Source of the DNA: CAZPXZ01 sp965221505
GTDB lineage: Bacteria; Pseudomonadota; Alphaproteobacteria; Rhodobacterales; CAZPXZ01
Assembly: GCA_965221505.1 (NCBI GenBank)
Contig: CBDCSI010000002.1
Span: 248,001-312,000 of the forward strand
Direction of reading: 5' to 3'
Length of the DNA stretch: 64,000 nt
In this document: positions 1 through 8,817 of the stretch, piece after piece
How positions within the stretch are numbered: position 1 is the stretch's first letter
How the letters are laid out: each line of letters opens with the position of its first letter
The notes under the pieces: generated by a model
Seen by the model: only the letters and a program-made list of their open reading frames with translations
Databases searched by the model: none
Told to the model about the DNA's origin: nothing
Program-made: the position numbers and the translations under genes

Positions 1-852
1 GCCCTCGCCCAATGGGAATTCCACGACCTCCTGTCGCACATGCGCCAGAGCCCCGGGGTTTTTGCGGCGCCCTTCGGCAAGCACGCTCCGTTCGTCGGCA
101 AGATCGATCCGCTCCCGGCCGTCCCCGATTTCGGGTCGGCGAATCGGATTCCGCTGCCGCGAGCCGAGGCGGCACCGGAACGAGGGTCTGTCTCTTCCGC
201 CCTGGCGCGACGCAGCTCCGTCCGCACGCACGACGAGTCCCGCCCAATCTCCGTCAGGCAGCTGGGCCTGCTCCTCGATACGGCGGCCCGCATCCGGGAC
301 AGGACCCGCGTGCGGATCCGAAGCCTCGACGGATCGGAGTCCTTCGCCGAGTTTACCCGCCGCCCTTACCCGAGCGGCGGCGCGTCGTACGAACTGGAGA
401 TCTATCCGGTCGTGGGAGCCTGCACCGGCATCGAGGCCGGCATGTATCACTACGACGCGAAGTCCCACGCGCTCGCCTCTGTCTGCCCCGCCGGCGCAAG
501 CACGCGATCGTTCCTGGAAGACGCCGCCCGCGCCATGAGAGCCGCGAAGCCGCCGCAGCTGTTACTGGTGATCTCCGCGCGGTTCGGCCGGGTCATGTGG
601 TTCTATCGATCCATCGCCTACGGCCTGATCCTGCGAAATACAGGCGCGCTCTACCAGAGCCTCTACCTCGCGGCGGAGGAAGCGGGACTCGCGTCCTGCG
701 CCATCGGCGCGACCCGTATCGGACTCTTCGCCGACGCCACCGGCCTCGATCCGCTCGTGGAGGGACCGGTAGGAGCCTTCAGCCTCGGCAGCCGACCAGG
801 ACCGGCAATGGGTTCCCGAGCCACCTCGCCCCGGCGGGAGAATGCGGCCTGA
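1..852 (+). CDS. SagB-type (ThcOx) azoline dehydrogenase, C-terminal part
   Basis: The reading frame is open from the first base, so the N-terminus lies outside the window. About 283 residues are visible. The family is FMN-dependent and oxidises thiazolines or oxazolines in RiPPs to azoles. Visible signatures are a WEFHD stretch at the left edge, RRSSVR, the PSGGASYELEIYPVV segment, GMYHYD, and a FMN-fold segment reading RFGRVMWFY...SIAYGLILRNTGALYQSLYLAA, then ASCAIGA near the C-terminus. The next genes are an NHLM export system on the other strand and, about 8 kb on, a YcaO cyclodehydratase, which is the expected partner. It is convergent with the ABC gene at 1028. The family call is secure; the substrate is inferred from context. 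Confidence 0.88.
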   Translation, partial: ALAQWEFHDLLSHMRQSPGVFAAPFGKHAPFVGKIDPLPAVPDFGSANRIPLPRAEAAPERGSVSSALARRSSVRTHDESRPISVRQLGLLLDTAARIRDRTRVRIRSLDGSESFAEFTRRPYPSGGASYELEIYPVVGACTGIEAGMYHYDAKSHALASVCPAGASTRSFLEDAARAMRAAKPPQLLLVISARFGRVMWFYRSIAYGLILRNTGALYQSLYLAAEEAGLASCAIGATRIGLFADATGLDPLVEGPVGAFSLGSRPGPAMGSRATSPRRENAA

Positions 853-901
853 ACCTGTCGCGGCATGCCGGGAAGGGAGCCGGAACTCGTGCCAGCCGCA
901 G

Positions 902-919
902 GCGGCACCTCGGTGCCGC
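902..919. terminator. Hairpin in convergent gap (candidate terminator)
   Basis: A perfect 7-bp inverted repeat (GCGGCAC / GTGCCGC) with a four-base CTCG loop lies in the 175-bp gap between the SagB gene and the convergent ABC gene. No T-tract follows on either strand, so intrinsic termination would be weak. It is called from symmetry and position only. Confidence 0.4.
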
Positions 920-1027
920 TGCCGTCCCCTGCAACTCCTCGCCCGATGTCCGACCCGCTGACCCGGCGCGACGCGCGACCCGCGTCCGACCGTGTCGACG
1001 CAAGGGCCGGTTCGGCCCGGCCCGGTC

Positions 1028-3952
1028 TCAGACCAGCTGACGTTCCGCAAGCGCCCGGAAGCTACCGTCCGCAGCCATGAGTTCGTCGAAGGTGCCCGAT
1101 TCCGACACCCGCCCTCCTTCCAGTACATAGATTCGATTGGCTTCCCGGACGGTGGACAGCCTGTGGGCGATCGCGATGCGCGTCGAGGTCAGCCGGCGGA
1201 TTCCGTCCATCGTCTCGCGCTGGCTCGACGCGTCCAGCCAGCTGGTCGCCTCGTCCAGGAACACGATTCGCGGATTGCGTACCAGGGAAGCGGCGATTCG
1301 GATTCGCTGCCCCTGACCCCCGGAGAGAGTCGTCGCGGACTCGCTGACAGGGGTATACATGCCCATCGGCATCGCTCGAATGTCGCGCTCGACCCCCGCC
1401 GCGCGCGCCGCCCGCCAAGCGTCCGCTTCGGTCAGGTCGCCCATGACGCCGATGATGTTGTCGAGCACCGTGCCCGATACGAGCGCCCCGTCCTGCACCA
1501 CGACCCCGACCTGGCGGCGAACCGACTGCGCTCGGAGACTATCCAGACTTTTTCCGTCGTAGTAGATGCCGCCGGAGACGGGCCGCTCGAGGCCGAGCGC
1601 CAGCCGGATCAGAGTGGACTTTCCCGCGCCCGACTCCCCCACGACGGCGATGAATTCGCCGGGTGCGGCATGGAGAGAGACGTCGTGCAGGACCACCGGA
1701 CCGTCGCTGCCGTAGCGAAATCGCACGCAGTCGAATCGGATGTCGCCCCCAAGGGTCGTCGCCCGGGCGCTCCGCCGCACGGGTTCCAGTTCCGCCTGCA
1801 GAATGGGACGTGCCTGTTCGCAAACCGGAATGATCGCGGCGATCGCCTCGAACGAAAACCCGAGCATGGCGACGGTCATGTAGAACGTCATCGATGCGGC
1901 ATAGACCGCCACGAAGTCGGACACCACGGCAGGACCCGCCTCCAGCCGCAGAACTCCGGCGAACAGCAGAGCGCCGCCAAACGCCGGCAGCGCCGCCGTA
2001 AGCGCCGCCATATGCTCGTTGACGCGCGCGACCTGGATCTGCGCAACCTGTTGCCGTCGGAACGTACGGGCCCAGAACGCGAACGCCGACGGTCCTGCGC
2101 CCGTCGCGCGGAGCTTTCCGATCCCGCCGAGTATCTGCATCAACGTGCTGGCGAGTTCGCGCGTGGCCTCGACGTACCGACGCTGCGGCCCCACCTGAAG
2201 GATTCCGAAGACGACAGCGGCCAGAACTGCCGCGACGCCGACGGTCGCCGTCAACAGCCCCAGGAGAGGGTTGAGCAACATCAGGGCCACCAGCGCGGGC
2301 AAGAGAAACAGCACCGACAGGAACGCGATCACGGCAGGTCCGGCGATCAGGTCGCGCAGGTGATGGAAGGCCAGCGCACGCATTGCCACCTCGCCTGCCG
2401 TACGTTGACGGAAGAAACCGGACGTCAACCGAAGGGTCCGGTCCCACAGCAACGAACTCAAACGGGTCGTCAGCCTTCCCTCGATTCGCATGATCGCGGT
2501 ACCGCGCAGGACCTGCAGAAGCGCTGCGACGACGCCGAGCGCGGCCAGCGCCATTCCGAACAGCGCCAGCGTGCTTCCCGTCGGACCCGCCGGAATCAGG
2601 CGCTCGAGAAGAATCGCGAGAGCGAGCGCAGGTGCGAACGCCAGGAGCCCGGCGCCGACGCTCGTCGCGGCCAGCCGGACGAGATCGAATGCGACTCCTC
2701 CCCGCGCAGCCCTCGCCATGTCGGCGAATTCCGCCGGCCGTTCCTTCGGGATCGTGCGGTACAGAAACCACGCGTCCTCGTGCAGAGCGTCGACCGTGTC
2801 CGGTCCGGCCCGCGCGACCCTACCGCTTGCCGGATCGTGAACCCGGTACGCCCCGAAACTGTCGGGAATCAACGCGACGGGCCGGTCGCCCTCGCGCAGG
2901 AAGGCGAGCATTGCGCCGCTGTCGGAGCGCCACCAGTCCGGTTCGGTACGCAGCCGTATACGCCGGGCCCTAACGTTGGCATGAGCGAGGAAATCCGCCA
3001 GTCCCAGGTCCTCTCCCGGCCCGGTTTCGGGAGCCTGCAAGTCGATCCCCTCGTACTCGCTCACCGTTCGGAGGGCGACCCGCAGCCCGTCCTCCCGGGT
3101 ATCGGGAGGAGCTGATTCGTCTCCCAGAAGAGAATGCAGTTCCCCGCGCGCCGCCACTTCCGCACGTCGCAGAAGAGCGCTCCGGGCGAATTGCAGATTG
3201 GCCTGATCGACGACCCGCAGCTGACGGTTCAAACGCATCACGCGCGCCGCCAGCCGGTGGAATTCCGGCAGGTGCCGGCAGAGCAGCGGGCCCGTCTCCA
3301 GCTCCCGGGCCGCGAGGCAGGCGACGTCCGAAGGACCGGATATCTGCATCCATGTGCCCTGCGTCAACGGAATCAGGGAACGCTCGGACGAATCGGCGTC
3401 CTCCAGATCCAGAAACACGGCCGCGAGCCCGTGACACGGAACCCACACCACGCCCTGACGCGCGGAAACCACCCCCTCGACCGCCGATTCCTCGCCGGCG
3501 GACAGCTGCCGCGCAATCCTCGGCCTCGTTTCGATGTCGCGCACCAGCGACTGGCCGAGGGCGTCCACCCACGCGTCGACCCCCTCGGCGACGGCCGCGG
3601 CAAGCGGAGCGTCTTCTCGCGCCTCCTCGACAAGCGCGGCGACGGAGAGCCGACGAAGCCTCGTGTCGGGCAGGCCCTTGCACAACAGCTGCAAGTCCCC
3701 GTCCTTCGTTCCGGTATCGATCCCGAAGGCGAGCTGGCCGCGCTCGAGACGAAGCACGTTCTGCAACGGCGCCCGAACCGCACCGTCTTCCGTTTCGACC
3801 GCGAACACTTCCAGCGAACCCCGTTCGACGTACCAGAGCGACTTCGGGTCTTCGAGCCGCAGCGGCCGGTTTCCGGCCGACGGCACGGCGTCGCTGGCGG
3901 CGGTCGCGAAGCGCGCCAGCGCCTCGGCCGGGGAGAGCCGTTCAATGCGCAT
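1028..3952 (-). CDS. NHLM-type RiPP export ABC transporter, ATP-binding/permease protein
   Basis: This 974-residue protein fits the second ABC subunit of NHLM bacteriocin export systems. A long N-terminal half without a C39 peptidase motif resembles the cyclic-nucleotide-like domain of this family. A membrane domain follows around residues 420-700, rich in L/A/V, then an ATPase domain with Walker A GESGAGKST, signature LSGGQGQR and Walker B IVFLDEAT. It should act in the inner membrane with the peptidase-containing transporter encoded just upstream. The start ATG at 3952 overlaps the end of that gene (stop at 3942) by 11 bases, so the two are translationally linked. It is the last gene of the three-gene leftward operon. 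Confidence 0.9.
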   Translation of the reverse strand: MRIERLSPAEALARFATAASDAVPSAGNRPLRLEDPKSLWYVERGSLEVFAVETEDGAVRAPLQNVLRLERGQLAFGIDTGTKDGDLQLLCKGLPDTRLRRLSVAALVEEAREDAPLAAAVAEGVDAWVDALGQSLVRDIETRPRIARQLSAGEESAVEGVVSARQGVVWVPCHGLAAVFLDLEDADSSERSLIPLTQGTWMQISGPSDVACLAARELETGPLLCRHLPEFHRLAARVMRLNRQLRVVDQANLQFARSALLRRAEVAARGELHSLLGDESAPPDTREDGLRVALRTVSEYEGIDLQAPETGPGEDLGLADFLAHANVRARRIRLRTEPDWWRSDSGAMLAFLREGDRPVALIPDSFGAYRVHDPASGRVARAGPDTVDALHEDAWFLYRTIPKERPAEFADMARAARGGVAFDLVRLAATSVGAGLLAFAPALALAILLERLIPAGPTGSTLALFGMALAALGVVAALLQVLRGTAIMRIEGRLTTRLSSLLWDRTLRLTSGFFRQRTAGEVAMRALAFHHLRDLIAGPAVIAFLSVLFLLPALVALMLLNPLLGLLTATVGVAAVLAAVVFGILQVGPQRRYVEATRELASTLMQILGGIGKLRATGAGPSAFAFWARTFRRQQVAQIQVARVNEHMAALTAALPAFGGALLFAGVLRLEAGPAVVSDFVAVYAASMTFYMTVAMLGFSFEAIAAIIPVCEQARPILQAELEPVRRSARATTLGGDIRFDCVRFRYGSDGPVVLHDVSLHAAPGEFIAVVGESGAGKSTLIRLALGLERPVSGGIYYDGKSLDSLRAQSVRRQVGVVVQDGALVSGTVLDNIIGVMGDLTEADAWRAARAAGVERDIRAMPMGMYTPVSESATTLSGGQGQRIRIAASLVRNPRIVFLDEATSWLDASSQRETMDGIRRLTSTRIAIAHRLSTVREANRIYVLEGGRVSESGTFDELMAADGSFRALAERQLV

Positions 3953-6194
3953 GGAGAAACTCGCGATAGAGACTGCCCTCCGCCGCGATCAACGACTCGT
4001 GGGTGCCTTCCTGCACCACCCGGCCCCGGTCGAGAACGAGAATGCGGTCGCTGTCCCGGATCGTGCTCAGCCGATGGGCGACGATGAGGCTGGAACAGCC
4101 GCGGTGACGCAGCGCTTCGTCGATGCGGAATTCGTTCACCGTATCGAGACTGCTGGTCGCCTCGTCGAGGATCAGGAGCGACGGATTGACGACCAGCGCA
4201 CGGGCGATCTCGAGTCGGAGACGCTGGCCGCCGCTGAAGTTACGGCCCTCCTCCTCGATCGGGGAGTCGTAGCCGAGCGGGCGAGCGATGATCTCGTCGT
4301 GAATCCGGGCGTCCCGGGCCGCGTCGACCATGGCGTCCTCGGGAACCGCCGCGTTCCACATGGTCAGGTTCTCCCGAACGCTGGCGGCGAACAGCACCGT
4401 GACCTGGCTCACCACCGAGACGGACGAAGCCAGGATTTCCGGCGGAATCTCCTCGCGCGGGAGCCCGTCGAACAAGATCTCCCCCGACCACGGCCGGTAG
4501 ACGCCGGCAGCCAGCATGGCCAGGGTGGACTTGCCGGAGCCGCTGGGTCCGACGACCGATACCCGCTGACCGACCTCGACCACGAGGTTGAAGTCCTCGA
4601 TCAGCGGCGGCCTGTGCTTCGTGTAGCCGAAGGTGACGTTGCGCATCTCGAGCCGACCCGCCAGGCGAAGCCGACCGGCGACTCTCGCCAGGCGGCCCGA
4701 CCGCTCGTCGCCTCCGCGATTCGGGACGTCGTCGTCCGGCGGCGCGTCGAACACGTCGTTCAGGCGCGAGAGGTCGGCCTCGAGCGTCTGAAACAGGTCG
4801 GAGAACAGCGCCAGGCGTCCCACCGGCTGCAGGAAGCCGGTAGCGAGCAAATGGAGCCCGATCAGCGTGCCGACCGACAACTCGCCGGACGCGAGCCGCT
4901 CCCCGCCGATGCCGAAGACCACCGCGGCGCCGAGGAACGTGAACAGGATCGGCAGCGCGGCGACGACATGTCCGAGTTCGACGAAGTCCTGCCGTGCGCC
5001 GAGTTCGCGCGCTTGGTAGCCGCTCAACTTCGCGAAGAAGTCGTCCTCCGACGCGGTGGCCCGCATGCTCTCCGTATGACGGAGGCCCGCCATGCCGAAG
5101 CCGATCAGCTTGCCCTGCTCGCGGCCCAGCTGGTGGTTCAAATCGGTCCGCCGCCGGGTCAGGAGCCGGGTAAGCAGGACGGACCCGATCCCCATGGAAC
5201 CGACCAGCGACGCCAGCAGGGAATCGATCGCGAACATGGCGCCGAGAAAGGCGAGGCTCATCACGAGTTCGATCATTACCGCGACGAGCTGGCTCGTTCC
5301 GAGCTGCGCGACTGTGCCGATGAGGCGGGCGCGCTCCGCGAGCTCGCCGGCGTGGCGCTGCACGAAGAAGCGCATCGGCAGGCGAAGCAGGTGAACCAGG
5401 TACCGGTCCGACTGTTCCACCGTAAGTCGCACGGCGAGTTTTCGAAGCAGTCGCCGCTGGAACCAGGTCAGGAGATAGACCGCCGCGCCGGACGCCGCCA
5501 TCCCGCCGACCAGAACCGGCGCCCAGCCCGGCTGCCGGCCGCCAAGAACGTAATCGACGAACGCGGACAGGATCAACGGCATGGCGAGGCCGAGCGCGGC
5601 GAGAAGAAGTCCGGCGAGAACGGCGGCGAACAGGGTGGGCTTGAAACGGCGGAGCCACGGCCAGAGAAGCGGCAGGACGCCGGGACGCCTCCCGCCGGGC
5701 CGAAACCGCTCGTCGGCCTCGAAGGTCAGCGCGACGCCGGTGAAGGCGCCCGAGAAAGTCTCTGCGTCGACCGTCCGATGCCCCTGAGCGGGGTCGTTGA
5801 TCCGAAAGCCGTCGCCGGCAAAGCCTTCGAGCACCACGAAGTGGTTGAATTCCCAGAACAGCACCGCGGGCAGCGGCGTGAACTTCAACTCGGGAATCCT
5901 TCGCCGCCAGCCGGTCGCCTTCACGCCGTACTCCCGGGCCGCGCGGACGATATCGGCCGCACTGCATCCGTCGCGCCCGACCGCGCACGCGTCCCGGAGC
6001 TCCTCCAGAGGCACCCAACGCCCGAAATGAGCCAGAACGATGCCCAGGCAGGCTGCGCCGCAGTCCGCCGTCTCGTGCTGAAGATAGACGGGCGTTCGGA
6101 CGCGCTGCCGCATCTCCCGCCACCGCGCGAGCAAGCGTCCCGGAAGCCCCGCCTTCCACGCGCGCGTCGCAGACCGAGGAAGACGGAGTCGCAC
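3942..6194 (-). CDS. NHLM-type peptidase-containing ABC exporter (C39 peptidase/permease/ATPase)
   Basis: This 750-residue PCAT exporter removes the leader after a double-glycine and pumps the peptide across the inner membrane. The N-terminal C39 peptidase has its triad: Cys45 in DCGAAC, His118 in EFNHFVVLEG and Asp134 in INDPAQG. Six membrane segments follow (about residues 165-440), then an ATPase with Walker A GPSGSGKST, signature FSGGQRLR and Walker B LLILDEAT. It starts 3 bases after the adaptor gene stops and overlaps the next ABC gene, so it is the middle gene of a leftward operon. Its specificity for GG sites matches the HGG site in the NHLP precursor at 23262-23549. Confidence 0.94.
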   Translation of the reverse strand: MRLRLPRSATRAWKAGLPGRLLARWREMRQRVRTPVYLQHETADCGAACLGIVLAHFGRWVPLEELRDACAVGRDGCSAADIVRAAREYGVKATGWRRRIPELKFTPLPAVLFWEFNHFVVLEGFAGDGFRINDPAQGHRTVDAETFSGAFTGVALTFEADERFRPGGRRPGVLPLLWPWLRRFKPTLFAAVLAGLLLAALGLAMPLILSAFVDYVLGGRQPGWAPVLVGGMAASGAAVYLLTWFQRRLLRKLAVRLTVEQSDRYLVHLLRLPMRFFVQRHAGELAERARLIGTVAQLGTSQLVAVMIELVMSLAFLGAMFAIDSLLASLVGSMGIGSVLLTRLLTRRRTDLNHQLGREQGKLIGFGMAGLRHTESMRATASEDDFFAKLSGYQARELGARQDFVELGHVVAALPILFTFLGAAVVFGIGGERLASGELSVGTLIGLHLLATGFLQPVGRLALFSDLFQTLEADLSRLNDVFDAPPDDDVPNRGGDERSGRLARVAGRLRLAGRLEMRNVTFGYTKHRPPLIEDFNLVVEVGQRVSVVGPSGSGKSTLAMLAAGVYRPWSGEILFDGLPREEIPPEILASSVSVVSQVTVLFAASVRENLTMWNAAVPEDAMVDAARDARIHDEIIARPLGYDSPIEEEGRNFSGGQRLRLEIARALVVNPSLLILDEATSSLDTVNEFRIDEALRHRGCSSLIVAHRLSTIRDSDRILVLDRGRVVQEGTHESLIAAEGSLYREFLHAH

Positions 6195-6197
6195 GAG

Positions 6198-7076
6198 TCA
6201 GCGCACCGCCGAAGCGAAAACGAGGCGAATCGGGGATCGCTTCTCCAGGACGAAGGTCACTTCGCAAGGCGTGCCGTCCGCGAGTTCGACGCCGTCGGCC
6301 TTCAGGGACAGGCGAACGAGGTACGGCGGGCCGTCCGGCCCGTCTTCGTCGCCCACTGCCCCCCGCCGCGACGCCGACGGCGAAGAAACGGACTCTACGC
6401 GGGCCGGATACACGGAGACCGGCGCCCCGCGCTCCGGCGCGAACACGGCGACCCGGGCTCCTTGCCCTTCCCTCACGACCGCTGCGGCGCCCCGATCGAT
6501 CAGGGCCACCGCTTCCGGAACCGAACTCCTGCCGGATCGGATCTCGGCCACTTCCGTTCCGGGCTCGACGGTTTGCCCTGCGGTCCTGCGCACCGCAGCA
6601 ACTTCGCCCGACCGGGGACTCTCGAGCACGCTACCGGCCTCGACCAGCGCCTCCAGCCGGTCGACTTCGGACCTCGCCGCCCCGATCGCCTCCGGCTCCG
6701 CGCCCCGCTCCTCCGCGATCTTCAGTTGCCGGATTGCCGCCCGAAGCCGCAGACCCAACGACGTCGGGTCCAGCGCGGCGACCGGCTGTCCCGCCGCCAC
6801 CGCGTCTCCCGGCCGGACATGCGTCCGCGCTACCACGCCCGACACCGCCGAGACCACCGGATAGCGTTCGCCGGGAAGAACCAACACGCCGGGCCGGGAC
6901 AGGGAACGCTCGACGGGGACCAGCGAAACGAACGCGATCACGGCCACGATTCCGACCGCGAACAGGCCGAGGAAGAGCCATTCGTGCGGCGCCGTGACCC
7001 GCATCGGGTAATCGATGGGTTCCGGTTGAGAGCGTTGCGCCAACGCTTCGTCCCGGAACAGTCGGCTCCTCAACAT
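6198..7076 (-). CDS. NHLM-type secretion adaptor (HlyD-like membrane fusion protein)
   Basis: This 292-residue protein has one membrane span at about residues 31-52 (EWLFLGLFAVGIVAVIAFV) and then a HlyD-like periplasmic part with two halves of a biotinyl-lipoyl-type domain flanking a short helical hairpin (about residues 100-150). It should bridge the ABC exporter and the outer layers. The ATG at 7076 is chosen over an upstream alternative because GGGAGGGG lies just before it and the sequence upstream is arginine-rich non-protein-like. It is the first gene of the leftward export operon, with a 3-base gap to the next gene. Confidence 0.87.
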   Translation of the reverse strand: MLRSRLFRDEALAQRSQPEPIDYPMRVTAPHEWLFLGLFAVGIVAVIAFVSLVPVERSLSRPGVLVLPGERYPVVSAVSGVVARTHVRPGDAVAAGQPVAALDPTSLGLRLRAAIRQLKIAEERGAEPEAIGAARSEVDRLEALVEAGSVLESPRSGEVAAVRRTAGQTVEPGTEVAEIRSGRSSVPEAVALIDRGAAAVVREGQGARVAVFAPERGAPVSVYPARVESVSSPSASRRGAVGDEDGPDGPPYLVRLSLKADGVELADGTPCEVTFVLEKRSPIRLVFASAVR

Positions 7077-7504
7077 GGCGTCACCCCTCCCGGGCCGTAT
7101 CGCTGCGGCGCCGCCGGACCCCAACCGCGCCGGCCGCCCGAACCGCGATCGGGCCCGTTTTTCGAGTCTCCGCGGGCGCGAGTCGACTCTACCGCCGGAA
7201 ACGCGACCCCTGCCGGCCGCGAACATGTTGACACCGGACGCCGCGCGAAGTCCAATTCACCGCTCCTCCGACTCGCCCGACACTTGGGAAGAAAAACGAT
7301 CGCCGCTCGTCACCGCAGATTCGCTCCGTATGCCGGCCCGAGCCGCCGCCGTTCGCCGACGAGACGATCGAGCCGAGCGTCGGCGCCGACGACCGAGTCC
7401 GCTCGCCTCCGGCGCCTGCCGCCGGGACGCGCAATTCGGCGACGCCAAACCCGCAGTCTCGCGTCCGACGCGAGCGTCCCGCGTCCGACGGTCGTCCGCT
7501 CCCG
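7077..7504. other. Divergent intergenic region of the RiPP locus
   Basis: This gap of about 430 bp separates the leftward export operon from the rightward 366-aa gene. No convincing small gene or precursor peptide is seen on either strand; the short frames are arginine-rich shadows. The region should carry the promoters for both directions, and one rightward candidate is listed separately. Confidence 0.5.
7228..7256 (+). promoter_or_regulatory. Candidate sigma70-type promoter
   Basis: TTGACA is followed after 17 bases by TCCAAT (4 of 6 matches to the -10 consensus), pointing toward the 366-aa gene. It would leave an untranslated leader of about 240 bases. It is predicted from consensus only. 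Confidence 0.4.
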
Positions 7505-8605
7505 TTGACTCGAGCGCCCGCCCTGCCGCCCCGTCCTTCCGCCCCGGACCGGCGGCAGTCCGACGACCCGGCCGGTCAGGGTGTCCGCGCCGGGACGCGA
7601 TCCGCGGCGGAAACGCTTCGCCCGATTCTCGACCTGATCGAGCGTCGCGTACCGGACGCGCTGATCGACCGGCAGGGCTGGAGCGCAATTGCGGAACGGA
7701 CCGCCGACCTTCCGAGGCTTGCGGCGGAGAGTTCCGTCGGCTTCGAGACGCGATTGCAGGATCCGCGCCCGGCCGCGGATTTCTTCGTATGGATTCGCCC
7801 TTCCGGCCGGTTCGGCGAGTATCTGCTGCATGCGGACGATGGCGGCGGGCGGGCGCCGATTGGCCCGGAGGCGATCCGCCGACTGCGCCGCGCCGGATCG
7901 ACCCTCGCCCGGCGGGTGCCCTGGCTCATCCTGGAATACGACGTCGTCGACGCCCCGCCCGGCTCCGCTCTTGCGCCGGGCGTGTTTCTGACGGACATCC
8001 CCCCGATCCCGCAAGACGAATGGAACCCGATCGCGGACATACTCGACCTCGCTACGCGCCGGACGGAGTGCCGGGAGGAGAGGCGCATGCTCGCGGCGCT
8101 CGCCGGCGCGGTACCGCCCGGCGGGCGCATCGCCCATCTCGGCGCCATGCCCGATCGGCGCCCGCGCACGCTCCGCGCCCTGGTCAAGACCGATCCGCAG
8201 CAGACTCCGGGATTTCTTCGACAAATCGGCTGGCCCGGGGCAATTCGGGAGTTCGAACGTACGGTCGAGCCGATGCGGCGGCTGATCGCCGGATGGTCCG
8301 TCGCCTGCGACGTCACGTCCGGCGCCGTCGCGCCGCAACTCGGAATCGAGTTGTTTCTCCACGGCTTGTGGCCCGCCCTGACCGCGGCCGACTGGCACCC
8401 CCTCCTCGAACGACTCGAAGCGGAGAGCCTGTGCCGCCCGGAGAAGGCGGCGGCCCTTCGCGCGGAGATTCCTCCCCGTACCGTGATCGACGAACGCGGC
8501 GTTCGCGTCATGCGAACCGGGATCAACCATATCAAGCTGACGCTCCGCGCCGACGGCACGATCGGCTGCAAGGCGTATCTCGGCGTGGCGTTCCTGACCG
8601 CCTGA
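7505..8605 (+). CDS. Unrecognised protein in the RiPP locus (366 aa)
   Basis: I do not recognise this family. The 366-residue sequence has no signal peptide or membrane span and is proline/arginine-rich for the first 30 residues, so the true start may be later. The TTG at 7505 is the only upstream start codon and has no clear ribosome site. Two segments look constrained: ACDVTSGAVAPQLGIELF in the middle and a C-terminal block RTGINHIKLTL...GCKAYLGVAF. It sits between the export operon and the YcaO gene, divergent from the former and convergent with the latter, so a role in peptide modification is likely by context. It is probably cytosolic. No enzymatic activity can be assigned from sequence. 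Confidence 0.75.
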   Translation: MTRAPALPPRPSAPDRRQSDDPAGQGVRAGTRSAAETLRPILDLIERRVPDALIDRQGWSAIAERTADLPRLAAESSVGFETRLQDPRPAADFFVWIRPSGRFGEYLLHADDGGGRAPIGPEAIRRLRRAGSTLARRVPWLILEYDVVDAPPGSALAPGVFLTDIPPIPQDEWNPIADILDLATRRTECREERRMLAALAGAVPPGGRIAHLGAMPDRRPRTLRALVKTDPQQTPGFLRQIGWPGAIREFERTVEPMRRLIAGWSVACDVTSGAVAPQLGIELFLHGLWPALTAADWHPLLERLEAESLCRPEKAAALRAEIPPRTVIDERGVRVMRTGINHIKLTLRADGTIGCKAYLGVAFLTA

Positions 8606-8626
8606 ACGACGATATCGACACCCGAA

Positions 8627-8649
8627 CGGGGCGCAGCGAGTGCGCCCCG
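8627..8649. terminator. Strong GC hairpin between convergent genes
   Basis: A perfect 9-bp inverted repeat (CGGGGCGCA / TGCGCCCCG) with a GCGAG loop begins about 20 bases after the stop of the 366-aa gene, in the gap before the convergent YcaO gene. No T-run follows. It probably acts as a bidirectional terminator or a 3-prime stabiliser. Confidence 0.55.
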
Positions 8650-8817
8650 GCCTGCGTTCCGCCGTCTTCAGCCGCCTCTCGACCCGGCGCGAACCGGCTA
8701 AAGCGACGAGCGCGGGGGCAGGTCGAACCGGCGACGCCAGGACGCGCGCGGCAGGCAGGCAGGCACTCCCTCTCGTCCGAAGGCGGTCCGCGTTCCGGCG
8801 CCGGCTCTCTGCGGACA

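Noticed and set aside
3534..7508. A long plus-strand frame (over 1300 codons) opposite the export genes
   Set aside because: It is the reverse shadow of recognisable ABC transporter and HlyD genes and shows no protein-like motifs of its own; long antisense frames are common at this GC content.
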